From: Bacteroidota bacterium
Lineage (GTDB): Bacteria > Bacteroidota > Bacteroidia > Cytophagales > Cytophagaceae
DNA: 64,000 nt
Assembly (NCBI GenBank): GCA_023392125.1
Contig: JAEVZS010000022.1
Span: 1 to 64,000 of the forward strand
Direction of reading: 5' to 3'
Shown here: positions 9,807 to 18,456 of the stretch, piece after piece
Position numbering within the stretch: the first letter of the stretch is position 1
Layout: each line of letters opens with the position of its first letter
Notes under the pieces: model-generated
Databases searched by the model: none
The model's input: the letters and a program-made list of their open reading frames with translations, nothing else
Told to the model about the DNA's origin: nothing
Translations under genes and position numbers: made by a program

Positions 9807-10484
9807 TTAAAAACGATAGTATAGCTTCAATTCGATCCCCGGAAAAATAATAAGACTGGGTTTACCAGAATTATGATTACCCTTCACATCACCGCCATAG
9901 CCCAAACCAGACAGATAGCTATTAAACAGGAACGAATGATATTGCGGAAGAAAACCAAGCCGGGTAGTAAATTCTAGAATGAACACATCCGAAAATTTTT
10001 TATTTATTCTAGTCGCCAATTCCCAGCCGCCAAACCATTGTCGGTTCTCAAAAACCGGCGTCTGATAGGCCGGAAAATATAATCCGTGAAAAAAACCCTG
10101 AGACCTGGATTGATGATACGTTATAAAACCCGCTATACCAGCGATTAGCTCATGTCTCTGCCCCATCCCGACCACTCTGAAATCAATGCCCTGCTTCATG
10201 TATATGCCATGCTGCCCGTAGTTCAGATTCTCATTGAGAAATTTTAGCCAGGTATACCCATATATTGACCGGTAAAAGAAACGTTTTGACAGCTGTCTCC
10301 TGTACGCTATCTCCGGTATCAATATTTTCCGTTCCTTCGTCGCCCACCAAAATTGACTGACAGGTCTTACAAGCTCAATCCCCAAAGCATTCTTTCTTGT
10401 ATCCTGACCATAAAGACAAACTCCAATGAGGAGAAGATAACAACTACAAAAACAACCTAATACTTTTATCATTAAGCCAGACAT
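9807..10484 (-). CDS. Putative outer-membrane beta-barrel protein
   Basis: About 225 residues. A signal peptide ends near CLYGQ, followed by alternating aromatic and polar strands. The C-terminus LKLYYRF, ending in phenylalanine, is typical of outer-membrane barrels. The start is uncertain: a TTG at 10508 and ATGs at 10484 and 10472 are in frame, and the last gives the neatest signal peptide. All of them overlap the 3' end of the lipoprotein gene upstream, which implies coupled translation. The barrel-plus-lipoprotein pair recalls the Bacteroidota DUF6048/DUF6452 pairs, but the sequence similarity is too weak for me to assert the family. Confidence 0.65.
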   Translation of the reverse strand: MSGLMIKVLGCFCSCYLLLIGVCLYGQDTRKNALGIELVRPVSQFWWATKERKILIPEIAYRRQLSKRFFYRSIYGYTWLKFLNENLNYGQHGIYMKQGIDFRVVGMGQRHELIAGIAGFITYHQSRSQGFFHGLYFPAYQTPVFENRQWFGGWELATRINKKFSDVFILEFTTRLGFLPQYHSFLFNSYLSGLGYGGDVKGNHNSGKPSLIIFPGIELKLYYRF

Positions 10485-10845
10485 CTTTAAACCCCGAAAA
10501 ACATTCAATTCTTATATTTTTCGCATGCGTATCAAAACCGCACTTCTCACTCCTGTATTCAAACCAGATAGTATATTTTAATACAAGCGTATCAATCCGG
10601 TCAGGTCCGACAAACAGAAAAGCAGTACTATCTGACTGAGGATTCAGAGGAATCGAATTGCCCAAATACCCAATATTTATTTCAAAATCCTGTCCTTCAA
10701 CTCTGATGATATCATAAGGCAGCAATCTTTCTGTAGTATCAACATAAACCACTTCCAGAAGAGGTTCATGCTTGTCATTGCACAAATTGCAAGAAGTGAC
10801 GAATAAGATAAAAAGACCAATTACCGCCTTCACTACACTATTCAT
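10444..10845 (-). CDS. Putative lipoprotein (DUF6452-like)
   Basis: A 133-residue protein with a short hydrophobic signal and a lipobox, LFVTSC-N, with acylated Cys19. The mature part is a small beta-rich domain with two further cysteines near the start and a KCGF cysteine near residue 101. The arrangement (cysteines after the lipobox, a D-T-L-x-L-x-Y strand, then E-Y-R-S-E-K-C-G) fits the DUF6452 lipoproteins of Bacteroidota, with moderate confidence. It precedes and overlaps the barrel gene, and the two are probably an outer-membrane pair of unknown role. Confidence 0.68.
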   Translation of the reverse strand: MNSVVKAVIGLFILFVTSCNLCNDKHEPLLEVVYVDTTERLLPYDIIRVEGQDFEINIGYLGNSIPLNPQSDSTAFLFVGPDRIDTLVLKYTIWFEYRSEKCGFDTHAKNIRIECFSGFKDVWLNDKSIRLFL

Positions 10846-10872
10846 ATTGAATTCTTTTTCGGATAACTTGTA

Positions 10873-10880
10873 TATTTTTG
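10873..10880 (+). promoter_or_regulatory. Possible -7 promoter element for the lipid kinase gene
   Basis: TATTTTTG matches TAnnTTTG. A TTG lies at 10847-10849, 23 bases upstream, slightly longer than the usual spacing. It would give a 5' leader of about 125 bases before the kinase TTG start. Confidence 0.35.
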
Positions 10881-11012
10881 CTTAATTCGGTCAGAAATTT
10901 TAAAAGTAAAAATAAAAACTCTTTTATCACCATGATCCGGTAAAAGTAATTCGGAAGTACTACCAGGTTTTTTAGTGATCATCTGTCAAATTACTACAAA
11001 AAAATTAAAGAA

Positions 11013-11900
11013 TTGAACCCGGCAAAAACGCTGATTATTATCAATCCGGCATCAGGTACAAATTCAAAAAAAGAGTTTACCAAGCTTTTTAATAAGTACC
11101 TCGATCATAACCAATATGATTTCTCAATAGAGTTTACCTCCCAACCCGGTCATGCAACCCGGCTGGCTCAATCAGCCGTACTAAACGCTTATGGTAATAT
11201 CATAGCGGTCGGGGGCGATGGAACAATTAATGAGATTGCCCGGGCCCTGATTCATACAGAAACAGCACTCGGTATTATACCCGCCGGATCCGGAAACGGC
11301 CTTGCCAGACATCTGGGCATTCCATTAAATCCCATAAAGGCGATAAACTCACTAAACAATGTTTCAATAAATAGCATAGACAGTGCCTCAATCAACGGAA
11401 AACCATTTTTCTGTACAGCAGGAGTTGGATTCGATGCGCATATCGGACATAAGTTCAGCAAAGCTGAAAGCAGAGGTCTCAAAAGCTATATAAAAATCTC
11501 CCTGAAAGAGTTCTTTCGCTATTCGTCTCATACGTATACTATTCAAACAGAAGATAACCGTATAAAACAAGAAGCCTTCCTCGTTACTTTCGCCAATACA
11601 AATCAATACGGCAATAATGCCTTCATTGCACCCAAAGCAAACATCCGGGATGGTCTGCTGGATTTATGTATCCTCAAACCATTCCCGCTGTATCTGGCTC
11701 CATTGATCGGCGTCCGTTTGTTTGCATCCCGTATTCACCAATCACGGTATATGAGCACCTCCAAATTTACAGAGCTGCTATTTGAACGAGACAAGGAAGG
11801 CCCCGTACATCTCGACGGAGAGCCTTTTACCATGCCAGCCCGGCTTTTGGTAAAATGCGTTCCCGGCTCACTCAACGTCCTGATCCCTCTGGAAGACTGA
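11013..11900 (+). CDS. Diacylglycerol kinase-type lipid kinase (YegS/BmrU family)
   Basis: Phosphorylates a lipid alcohol, probably diacylglycerol or a sphingoid-type lipid, at the inner membrane. The 295 residues include the nucleotide-binding motifs NPASG at 11-15, VGGDGT at 66-71 and PAGSGNGLARHLG at 90-102, and a late LDGEP motif that is usual in the family. It starts at a TTG; no ATG lies before NPASG. Bacteroidota make sphingolipids, so that substrate is possible, but the sequence does not decide it. The gene stands alone, followed by a NeuD-like gene with its own promoter. Confidence 0.9.
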   Translation: MNPAKTLIIINPASGTNSKKEFTKLFNKYLDHNQYDFSIEFTSQPGHATRLAQSAVLNAYGNIIAVGGDGTINEIARALIHTETALGIIPAGSGNGLARHLGIPLNPIKAINSLNNVSINSIDSASINGKPFFCTAGVGFDAHIGHKFSKAESRGLKSYIKISLKEFFRYSSHTYTIQTEDNRIKQEAFLVTFANTNQYGNNAFIAPKANIRDGLLDLCILKPFPLYLAPLIGVRLFASRIHQSRYMSTSKFTELLFERDKEGPVHLDGEPFTMPARLLVKCVPGSLNVLIPLED

Positions 11901-11961
11901 ACTTATCTCTCGGATTTTCTGTTAGCAAACCGGTAGATTTTACCCTTTCTGAATAATTGAT

Positions 11962-11969
11962 TAATTTTG
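11962..11969 (+). promoter_or_regulatory. -7 promoter element for the NeuD-like gene
   Basis: TAATTTTG matches TAnnTTTG and lies 17 bases before the ATG at 11986, giving a very short leader. No convincing -33 TTG is seen. Confidence 0.45.
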
Positions 11970-11985
11970 TGTGTACTGAACTGAT

Positions 11986-12633
11986 ATGAAAAATAATCCT
12001 GTTATCATCTTTGGCGCAAACGGGCTCGGCCGGGTCGCTCTTGATATTTTTAATTCCAACAAGGTAGTCACTTATTGTTTCCTTGACGAAAACGACTCCC
12101 TCCATGGAAAAGAACTCAATGATATAGCGATTCTGGGTCGTCCGGATGATGATGGTTTTTTAAAATATATCGGAAAGAAATGTGAGGCTTTTGTTGCTTC
12201 TGATGATACCAAATACAAGGAAAGTATTGTAGAGATGCTTAAAAGCAAGCGGAAAGTAATGCCTGTCAATGCAATCCACGCGCATGCAGTTGTTTCTGAC
12301 CTTGCTTTTCTTGGATATGGCAATATGATAAACGCCGGTGCAGTAGTAAATGCAAACGCACGCATTCCCAACCATTGTATCGTAAGTTCTAATGTTGTTA
12401 TTGACTTCGATGTCGAATTAAGTGATTATGTACAAATCGGAGCCGGGTCTGTATTAAACTCCGGTGTAAAGGTAGGCGAAAAGGCTTTTATCGGTAGCGG
12501 AGTCACCATTGTAAGTGGCGTAACTATCGGAAAAAAAGCACGTATCGGAGCCGGATCTGTTGTAATCAATGATGTCAAAGACGGAGAAACCGTATTTGGT
12601 AACCCGGCCAAGGTAATTGAAAAAGTCAGTTAA
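11986..12633 (+). CDS. NeuD/PglD-like sugar O- or N-acyltransferase
   Basis: A 215-residue left-handed beta-helix acyltransferase. The N-terminal Rossmann-like part opens with VIIFGANGLGRVALDIF (6-22). From about residue 100 the sequence runs in hexapeptide repeats of the type [IV]GxGxV, ending with FGNPAKVI at 204-211, the usual NeuD/PglD terminus. These enzymes acetylate nucleotide-linked amino sugars or sialic-acid-type residues. The target is unknown; the glycan locus at 30-43 kb is a possible customer. trhO follows 17 bases later, so the two may be cotranscribed. Confidence 0.85.
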   Translation: MKNNPVIIFGANGLGRVALDIFNSNKVVTYCFLDENDSLHGKELNDIAILGRPDDDGFLKYIGKKCEAFVASDDTKYKESIVEMLKSKRKVMPVNAIHAHAVVSDLAFLGYGNMINAGAVVNANARIPNHCIVSSNVVIDFDVELSDYVQIGAGSVLNSGVKVGEKAFIGSGVTIVSGVTIGKKARIGAGSVVINDVKDGETVFGNPAKVIEKVS

Positions 12634-12650
12634 TTTTTCTATATACATTC

Positions 12651-13595
12651 ATGACATACAACGTACTTTTATACTACTGTTATACAAAGATCGAGAACCC
12701 TGAGCAATTTCGGGAAGATCATCATCTTTTTTGTATCGAGCTGGGTCTTAAAGGAAGAATAATCGTTGCGCATGAAGGGCTCAACGGAACAGTTTCAGGA
12801 ACAGAAGAAGCCTGCCAAAGGTATATGGATACCGTTAAAGCGGATCCTCGCTTTTCTTCAACAGACTTCAAAATAGACACAGTCAGTGAACATGCTTTTC
12901 AGAAACTACATGTTCGCGTAAAACCCGAAATTGTACATTCCGGTCTCAGACATATAGATCCCAATGAGAGAACCGGCATCCATTTATCCCCTGCCGATTT
13001 TAAAAAAATCAAAAATGCCGATGATGTCATCATTGTTGATTGCAGGTCTGATTATGAATATGGCGTCGGCCGGTTTAAGAATGCCCTTACACTTGATATA
13101 GAAAATTTCCGGGATTTTCCGGCAAAGGTTGAAGAGCTGAAAAAGTTCAAAGACAAAAAAATCATTACCTACTGCACCGGAGGCATCAAATGCGAAAAAG
13201 CCAGTGCATACCTTTTGGAAGAAGGATTTGAGAATGTATATCAGCTGCATGGCGGCATTATCAAATATGGCCTGGAAGAAAACGGAGAGGATTTTGAAGG
13301 TAAATGTTACGTTTTTGATAACAGAGTAGCCATTGATGTCAACAAAGTCAATCCTACGATTATCAGCAAATGCTATGTTTGTGGCACCGAATGCGATCGT
13401 ATGGTAAACTGTGCTAATCCGGTTTGCAACCGTCATGAGCCTATATGTGAGAAGTGTGGCTGGGAGCTGGATGGCGCCTGCTCGGCTGAATGCAAAGAGC
13501 ACCCGGAGAAAAGACCTTATGATGGCACCGGATACTATGCCAAGCAAATGAACGGTTACAATCCCCTGAAAGGCTGGAAAAGAATAAAAGCCTGA
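12651..13595 (+). CDS. trhO: tRNA uridine 5-hydroxylase TrhO (rhodanese family)
   Basis: Oxygen-dependent tRNA uridine-34 hydroxylation, the first step toward 5-oxyacetyl or methoxy uridine. The 314-residue protein has the N-terminal acylphosphatase-like domain (HEGLNGTVSG at 41-50) and a rhodanese domain with the active loop YCTGGIKCEKAS (Cys175, Cys181). A C-terminal cysteine-rich region follows (Cys241, 244, 248, 254, 259, 266, 269, 277, 281) that probably binds metal. Length and order match YceA/TrhO. An intrinsic terminator follows. Confidence 0.93.
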   Translation: MTYNVLLYYCYTKIENPEQFREDHHLFCIELGLKGRIIVAHEGLNGTVSGTEEACQRYMDTVKADPRFSSTDFKIDTVSEHAFQKLHVRVKPEIVHSGLRHIDPNERTGIHLSPADFKKIKNADDVIIVDCRSDYEYGVGRFKNALTLDIENFRDFPAKVEELKKFKDKKIITYCTGGIKCEKASAYLLEEGFENVYQLHGGIIKYGLEENGEDFEGKCYVFDNRVAIDVNKVNPTIISKCYVCGTECDRMVNCANPVCNRHEPICEKCGWELDGACSAECKEHPEKRPYDGTGYYAKQMNGYNPLKGWKRIKA

Positions 13596-13606
13596 TCACA
13601 TCACCT

Positions 13607-13636
13607 GACCGGTAATAAAACCGGTCTTTTTCTTTT
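13607..13636 (+). terminator. Intrinsic terminator after trhO
   Basis: GACCGGT and ACCGGTC arms with a six-base loop are followed by TTTTTCTTTT, 12 bases after the trhO stop. Confidence 0.85.
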
Positions 13637-13653
13637 ATATACTATCTCTACCC

Positions 13654-14181
13654 ATGCAATTGCTAGACAAAACACTTTTCCCGTATATACGGGAAAAGGA
13701 AATAACGGCAAGAGTCAACGAACTTGCACAACAAATTTCCCGGGATTATGCCGGCAAAGACCCCATCTTCATTATTCTTCTCAACGGAGCATTTCTTTTT
13801 GCATCTGATCTCGTCAAGGAGATAAGCATTCCGTGTCAGCTGAGCTTTATAAAAGTTTCTTCTTATTCAGGTACCCAAAGTCTTGGTGAGTTAAGAGAAC
13901 TAATTGGTCTTAGTGAAAATATAAAAGACCGGCATGTCATTCTTTTGGATGATATTATCGACACCGGTCTTACAATGGATAATGTCCTGACACAAATCCG
14001 GAACCAACACCCTGCCTCAGTCAGTACAGTAAGCTTATTGCTCAAACCGGACATGTTTACCAATGCTTTCAAACCTGATTATATTGGATTCAGCATTCCC
14101 AATACATTTGTTGTAGGCTATGGGCTAGACTACAATGGCTACGGCAGAAATCTCAAGGACATCTGGCAAATAACCGGATAA
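13654..14181 (+). CDS. hpt: Hypoxanthine phosphoribosyltransferase
   Basis: Purine salvage: converts hypoxanthine or guanine plus PRPP to IMP or GMP in the cytoplasm. The 175-residue protein has the PRPP-binding motif VILLDDIIDTGLTM at 95-108, the flexible-loop sequence KVSSYSGTQS near 67-76, and the late DYIGFSIPNTFVVGYGLDY stretch near 145-163 that contacts the base. All are normal for the type I family. It is a single-gene unit between two terminator-like hairpins. Confidence 0.93.
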   Translation: MQLLDKTLFPYIREKEITARVNELAQQISRDYAGKDPIFIILLNGAFLFASDLVKEISIPCQLSFIKVSSYSGTQSLGELRELIGLSENIKDRHVILLDDIIDTGLTMDNVLTQIRNQHPASVSTVSLLLKPDMFTNAFKPDYIGFSIPNTFVVGYGLDYNGYGRNLKDIWQITG

Positions 14182-14190
14182 TCCGGTTTT
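14172..14190 (+). terminator. Terminator-like hairpin overlapping the hpt stop
   Basis: AACCGGA, loop TAA (the stop codon), TCCGGTT, then TTTT-like bases. The stem is short but perfect. Confidence 0.55.
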
Positions 14191-14369
14191 CTCTACGACG
14201 ATTTACGTATTTTTCCTTTCAAAGAAACTTTTTATCTTGCCGCTGATTTCGCCAGGCGATTCAATAGCATTGATTGTCGCATTACCAATATTTTTTGGTC
14301 ACGCGTTATTGCTTTATTTTGATAAGCACTTTACTTTCGGAAACAATTAATAACAAACACATAAAACCA

Positions 14370-15053
14370 ATGAAAAAACTTTTATTTACCGCTTCTCTTT
14401 TCGTTTCTTCCTTTGGCCTGTTCGCTCAGGAAGCAGTTTCGTACAAACCAGCTGCCGGAGATAAAACTCTTGAGCTTCAGTTTGCTCCCCTTGGCGGTGC
14501 ACCATTCAGTATGGGAGGTATCCGTTTCCGTCAGTTCATGTCTGAGACTACTGCGTTAAGAGCAACTGTATATCTGGGATATACGCGTTCTTCCGAAATC
14601 ACTCAGGAAGCTGATTCAGATGCGAAACTTGAGCAGTTAAAAAAAGCAGAATCTGCTTTTGAAATCGGTATAAGACCTGGTTTTGAAAAACATCTTGGCG
14701 GAACAAGCCGTTTATCTCCGTACTACGGTGCTGAACTGGATCTGGCTATCAGAAATACTTCTGAAGTACAGGATATTCAGACTGGCGAAACCAAGGTTGA
14801 AAAAGGAAAGGTCAGAAATGCAGACGGATTCAAAAGAATTGGCCTAAATGCAATATTCGGTGCCGATTATTATGTTGCTGAAAAAGTATTCATTGGCGCT
14901 GAAATGGGATTTGGTCTGGCTTTTACTAAAGATTCTAAAACAGTCAATGTTGCTACTGATGGCAAGAAGACCGAATCTAAATTGAATAAAGGCGGAGACT
15001 TTGCTTTCGGTCCCAACGTACTGGCTCAGTTCAGACTTGGTATCGCGTTTTAA
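14370..15053 (+). CDS. Putative outer-membrane beta-barrel protein
   Basis: A 227-residue protein starting MKKLLFTASLFVSSFGLFAQ, a standard signal peptide. A mature barrel follows with paired amphipathic strands and a C-terminal LAQFRLGIAF ending in phenylalanine. The upstream in-frame extension from 14274 is not needed and lacks a signal. Charged loops (near 75-90 and 125-150) would be external. The lipoprotein gene follows after 25 bases, so the two form a likely outer-membrane pair. Function unknown; small barrels of this shape are common in Bacteroidota. Confidence 0.75.
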   Translation: MKKLLFTASLFVSSFGLFAQEAVSYKPAAGDKTLELQFAPLGGAPFSMGGIRFRQFMSETTALRATVYLGYTRSSEITQEADSDAKLEQLKKAESAFEIGIRPGFEKHLGGTSRLSPYYGAELDLAIRNTSEVQDIQTGETKVEKGKVRNADGFKRIGLNAIFGADYYVAEKVFIGAEMGFGLAFTKDSKTVNVATDGKKTESKLNKGGDFAFGPNVLAQFRLGIAF

Positions 15054-15078
15054 TTGAAACAAACCAATTCATAACACT

Positions 15079-15972
15079 ATGAAAACACCCAAATCCACAT
15101 CGAGATTGGGACGACTATTACTCCCCTTGGGAGTATTAGTCGTTTTTGGACTATCCATATTTTCATGCTCCAAAAATGACAATGAAGTTGCTCCCGCTAA
15201 CAAACAGTTAACTGAAGAAGAACAAAGAGAGGCTATAAAAGAGCTGATCAGCCGCATGCCTTCTTTCCAGTTACAAACCCAGGACGGAAAAACCTACCGT
15301 TTCGAAAAAACGGAAAACGGTGGTTTTACATTCTCCAATCCGCCCTCACAGACAGGTTACAACTATGTAGAGTCTACAGGCTCTTATACATTTGTTGAAA
15401 ACTCCAATGGCGGAACATTCGTAGTCGCGGCTTCCGGATTTGGAGAAAACTCTTCCAGTGGTGGAGTAATCGCAGCAGGTAACAACTCCTACAATATGGA
15501 TTATACCTTTTGTCTGACCGCAGACGATCAGGCTCTTGGTTTCAATCTTTTCGGCGACGATTTTCCTGACGGAGTTTCCATGGTCATCGGGATTTCCGGG
15601 AATCTGAAAAAGATCATGGACAACGAATCCGGAGAGTTTGGCGAAAAAGATTTCGAAGATCTTTTCAATGCCTTCGGGATTTACGTAGTATATGCGAAAA
15701 AAGCATCTGGTTCCTACCCTATCGTCAATTGGCTGGAAGATATGGACCAGGAGGAATCTCAGCTTAAAAACAAAGGATTTGCTGCATTGGTAGACTTTAA
15801 AAACGGGAAAATGTTTTTTTCCAAAGAAGGTAAGCTTTCCGTATCAGGTGGCAGCATAAACTTTTCGGGAAAATATCTTGAAATATCCGGATCGCTCTTT
15901 GAAAGCGACGATGATATCGAAAATCTAAAATTCAAAGAAGTGGTCGGCTCCGGAGCAATGGGTTGTAACTAA
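15079..15972 (+). CDS. Putative lipoprotein of unknown function
   Basis: A 297-residue protein. A basic N-terminus and one hydrophobic segment end in the lipobox LSIFSC (acylated Cys at about residue 30), followed by a charged linker. The mature part is rich in Gly, Ser and Asn, with beta-strand patterns and an acidic stretch (ESDDDIE) near the end. I recognise no family. It lies 25 bases after the barrel gene and before a strong terminator, so it is the second gene of a two-gene unit. Confidence 0.72.
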   Translation: MKTPKSTSRLGRLLLPLGVLVVFGLSIFSCSKNDNEVAPANKQLTEEEQREAIKELISRMPSFQLQTQDGKTYRFEKTENGGFTFSNPPSQTGYNYVESTGSYTFVENSNGGTFVVAASGFGENSSSGGVIAAGNNSYNMDYTFCLTADDQALGFNLFGDDFPDGVSMVIGISGNLKKIMDNESGEFGEKDFEDLFNAFGIYVVYAKKASGSYPIVNWLEDMDQEESQLKNKGFAALVDFKNGKMFFSKEGKLSVSGGSINFSGKYLEISGSLFESDDDIENLKFKEVVGSGAMGCN

Positions 15973-16008
15973 TTTACACCTTCCATACACTCTAACAAAG
16001 TTAATCAC

Positions 16009-16038
16009 AAAAACACCCGGAAGTTTCCGGGTGTTTTT
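16009..16038 (+). terminator. Strong intrinsic terminator after the lipoprotein gene
   Basis: AAAAACACCCGGAA pairs with TTCCGGGTGTTTTT almost without loop, ending in a T run. Confidence 0.9.
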
Positions 16039-16139
16039 GTTTATATCAGCTTCAGGCTTAAGCTGGATAATAGTCTTTTCTCAGAACTTTTTTCCCGACA
16101 AATTCTTTTGATATCTACAGATAAACCGGTTACTATATA

Positions 16140-16168
16140 TCCCCATATGGGGAAATGTCCTATATTTG
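16140..16168 (+). promoter_or_regulatory. adk promoter with overlapping 14-bp palindrome
   Basis: TATATTTG at 16161-16168 matches TAnnTTTG. A perfect palindrome TCCCCATATGGGGA at 16140-16153 sits where the -33 to spacer region would be, and no TTG is present there. The palindrome could be a protein-binding site for an activator or repressor of the adk-obg unit. That role is inference. Confidence 0.5.
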
Positions 16169-16211
16169 TTGTTCATAGACAATCATAAAACCAGATAAAA
16201 CGAACATAGTC

Positions 16212-16784
16212 ATGCTTAATCTAGTACTTTTTGGCCCTCCGGGTGCTGGCAAGGGAACTCAAAGCCAAAAGCTTATAGAAAGATACAAATTAATCCATCT
16301 GTCTACAGGCGATCTGTTAAGAGCTGAAATCGCGGCCGGGACCAAACTCGGACTTGATGCTAAAAGATATATGGATTGCGGTACACTTGTACCGGATGAA
16401 GTAGTAATCGGCATGATCGAAAATAAGATAAAATCCAATCCGGAAGCCAAAGGATTTATCTTTGACGGCTTTCCGCGTACTGTTCCGCAGGCTACTGCGC
16501 TTGACAAGATGTGCTATGACAATAAGATATCTATCTCCGCTATGATATCCCTGAAAGTAGATGTTGCAGAGCTTACCAAAAGGATTGTTGAACGTGGTAA
16601 GACCAGCGGCAGAACAGATGATCAGGATCCGGATCTGGTTGGTGAGCGTATTGCTGAATACAACAACAAAACAGCTCCTGTCTCTGATTACTATGCCAAG
16701 AAGAGCAAAGCGCACTATATTGATGGCATGCAGTCGATCGAAATCGTTTCCAACGAAATATTCAAAATTGTTGATTCTTTATAA
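16212..16784 (+). CDS. adk: Adenylate kinase
   Basis: Interconverts ATP plus AMP with two ADP in the cytoplasm. The 190 residues show the P-loop GPPGAGKGTQ at 8-17, the AMP-binding STGDLLR at 31-37, FDGFPRT at 84-90, and a short LID with GRTDDQDPDLVGER near 134-148. The Zn-binding LID cysteines are absent, as in the short form. obg starts 10 bases after the stop, giving a tight adk-obg pair. Confidence 0.96.
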   Translation: MLNLVLFGPPGAGKGTQSQKLIERYKLIHLSTGDLLRAEIAAGTKLGLDAKRYMDCGTLVPDEVVIGMIENKIKSNPEAKGFIFDGFPRTVPQATALDKMCYDNKISISAMISLKVDVAELTKRIVERGKTSGRTDDQDPDLVGERIAEYNNKTAPVSDYYAKKSKAHYIDGMQSIEIVSNEIFKIVDSL

Positions 16785-16793
16785 TCTATTTTC

Positions 16794-17792
16794 TTGGCTT
16801 CAGAGAACTTTATAGACTATGTCAAAATTAACGGCCGCTCCGGTTCAGGAGGGGCCGGCTCTATTCATTTCAGAAGAGAAAAGCATGTAGCCAAAGGCGG
16901 CCCTGACGGGGGAAACGGAGGCAGAGGCGGAAATATTATTCTCAAAGGGAATAAGCAATTGTGGACACTCCTTCATCTTAAATACCAGAAGCACATAATT
17001 GCCTCAGCAGGAGGAAACGGAGAAGGGGGATGCAGAACAGGCGCCGACGGAAAAGACGTGATTCTTGAAGTTCCCATAGGCACTATTGCCAAAGATGCGG
17101 AGACTGGAGAAGTCCTTCTTGAAATTACCGAAGATAATCAGACCGCCATACTGCTTGCAGGAGGACGCGGCGGACTTGGAAACATTAATTTCAAAACCGC
17201 TACCAATCAGGCTCCGCGAATGGCCCAGCCCGGCGAATCCGGGCAGGATTGCTGGTTTGTGCTGGAACTCAAAATACTGGCAGATGTCGGACTTGTCGGA
17301 TTTCCCAATGCAGGCAAATCAACCTTATTGTCGAAAGTATCTGCCGCAAAACCTGAAATAGCCGATTACCCGTTTACCACACTCACCCCGAATCTGGGAG
17401 TGGTAAGATATCGTGAGGATCGTTCATTCGTAATGGCCGATATACCAGGCATAATCGAAGGAGCTGCAGAAGGGCGCGGGCTGGGAATCCGATTTCTGAG
17501 ACATATTGAACGAAATCCGGTCCTGCTTTTTATGATTCCTTCCGATTCTGAAGATATCCGGAAAGAATATGGAATCCTGCTGAATGAACTAAAAAAGTAT
17601 AATCCCGAGTTACTCGATAAGAAGCGTCTGCTCGCCATATCAAAATCTGATATGCTGGATGAGGAATTAAAAGAAGAAATGAAAGAAGAGCTCAGAAAAA
17701 ACATTTCCATTCCATGGATATTTATCTCTTCTTATACACAAAAAGGTATTGATGAACTGAAAGACCTGATTTGGCATACTCTTAATGACTGA
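16794..17792 (+). CDS. obgE: GTPase Obg/CgtA
   Basis: Ribosome-associated GTPase for large-subunit assembly and growth control. The 332-residue protein has the glycine-rich Obg fold at 1-158 and the G domain with GFPNAGKST at 169-177 (G1), TT at 195-196 (G2), DIPG at 216-219 (G3) and SKSD at 283-286 in place of NKxD (G4). It lacks the long C-terminal extension of some Obg proteins. It begins at a TTG ten bases after adk; the Obg fold starts at once, so no later start fits. Confidence 0.95.
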   Translation: MASENFIDYVKINGRSGSGGAGSIHFRREKHVAKGGPDGGNGGRGGNIILKGNKQLWTLLHLKYQKHIIASAGGNGEGGCRTGADGKDVILEVPIGTIAKDAETGEVLLEITEDNQTAILLAGGRGGLGNINFKTATNQAPRMAQPGESGQDCWFVLELKILADVGLVGFPNAGKSTLLSKVSAAKPEIADYPFTTLTPNLGVVRYREDRSFVMADIPGIIEGAAEGRGLGIRFLRHIERNPVLLFMIPSDSEDIRKEYGILLNELKKYNPELLDKKRLLAISKSDMLDEELKEEMKEELRKNISIPWIFISSYTQKGIDELKDLIWHTLND

Positions 17793-17877
17793 TTTACGCC
17801 ATAATGGCAGCAAATAACCGGTGGCAAAGTAATTGCCTCCATACCCACAGACGTTAAAACAAAACTCATATAAAACG

Positions 17878-18453
17878 ATGGCTAAGGAAGAAGAAAAAAA
17901 ATCTACTATCGAAAATGGTGACAACGAAGCTACCGTAGAAAATGAAAAAACAGGGGAACCTGTTGCACAAAACCAAAATGAAAACGGCACAGAGGAAGAC
18001 GACGAACTGACAAAAGCAAAGAAAGAGGCCGATGAACTCCGTGACAAGTATTTAAGACTGTATTCTGAATTTGAAAACTTCAGACGCAGAACAAGCAAAG
18101 AAAAAAGTGACCTGATCAAGACTGCCAATGAAGAAGTTCTCCTTGCTCTTCTTCCGGTAATAGATGATTTTGAGAGAGCTAGAAAATCAATAAATGATTC
18201 AATCGGAATCGAAGTCATCCGGGAAGGTATAGAACTTGTTTTTAATAAGCTTTATAAGGCCCTTGAAAACAAAGGTCTGAAAGCTATGGAATCGCCGGTA
18301 GGCAAAGAATTTGACAGTGAAATCCAGGAAGCGATCACACAGGCTCCGGCTCCTTCAGAAGACCTGAAAGGAAAAGTCATTGATGAAATCGAAAAAGGCT
18401 ACTGCCTCAATGACAAGGTGATTCGTTTTGCCAAAGTTATAATAGGATCATAA
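17878..18453 (+). CDS. grpE: Nucleotide exchange factor GrpE
   Basis: Exchange factor for DnaK. From the ATG at 17878 the protein is 191 residues: an acidic, low-complexity N-terminus, then a long coiled coil (about 45-100) with YSEFENFRRRTSKEK, then the beta-domain ending FAKVIIG. A TTG at 17833 would add 15 residues but has no support. dnaJ follows three bases after the stop, the usual pairing; dnaK is not in the window. Confidence 0.95.
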   Translation: MAKEEEKKSTIENGDNEATVENEKTGEPVAQNQNENGTEEDDELTKAKKEADELRDKYLRLYSEFENFRRRTSKEKSDLIKTANEEVLLALLPVIDDFERARKSINDSIGIEVIREGIELVFNKLYKALENKGLKAMESPVGKEFDSEIQEAITQAPAPSEDLKGKVIDEIEKGYCLNDKVIRFAKVIIGS

Positions 18454-18456
18454 AGA

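Noticed and set aside
14274..14369. N-terminal extension of the barrel protein
   Set aside because: The ATG at 14370 gives a standard signal peptide; the extension does not.
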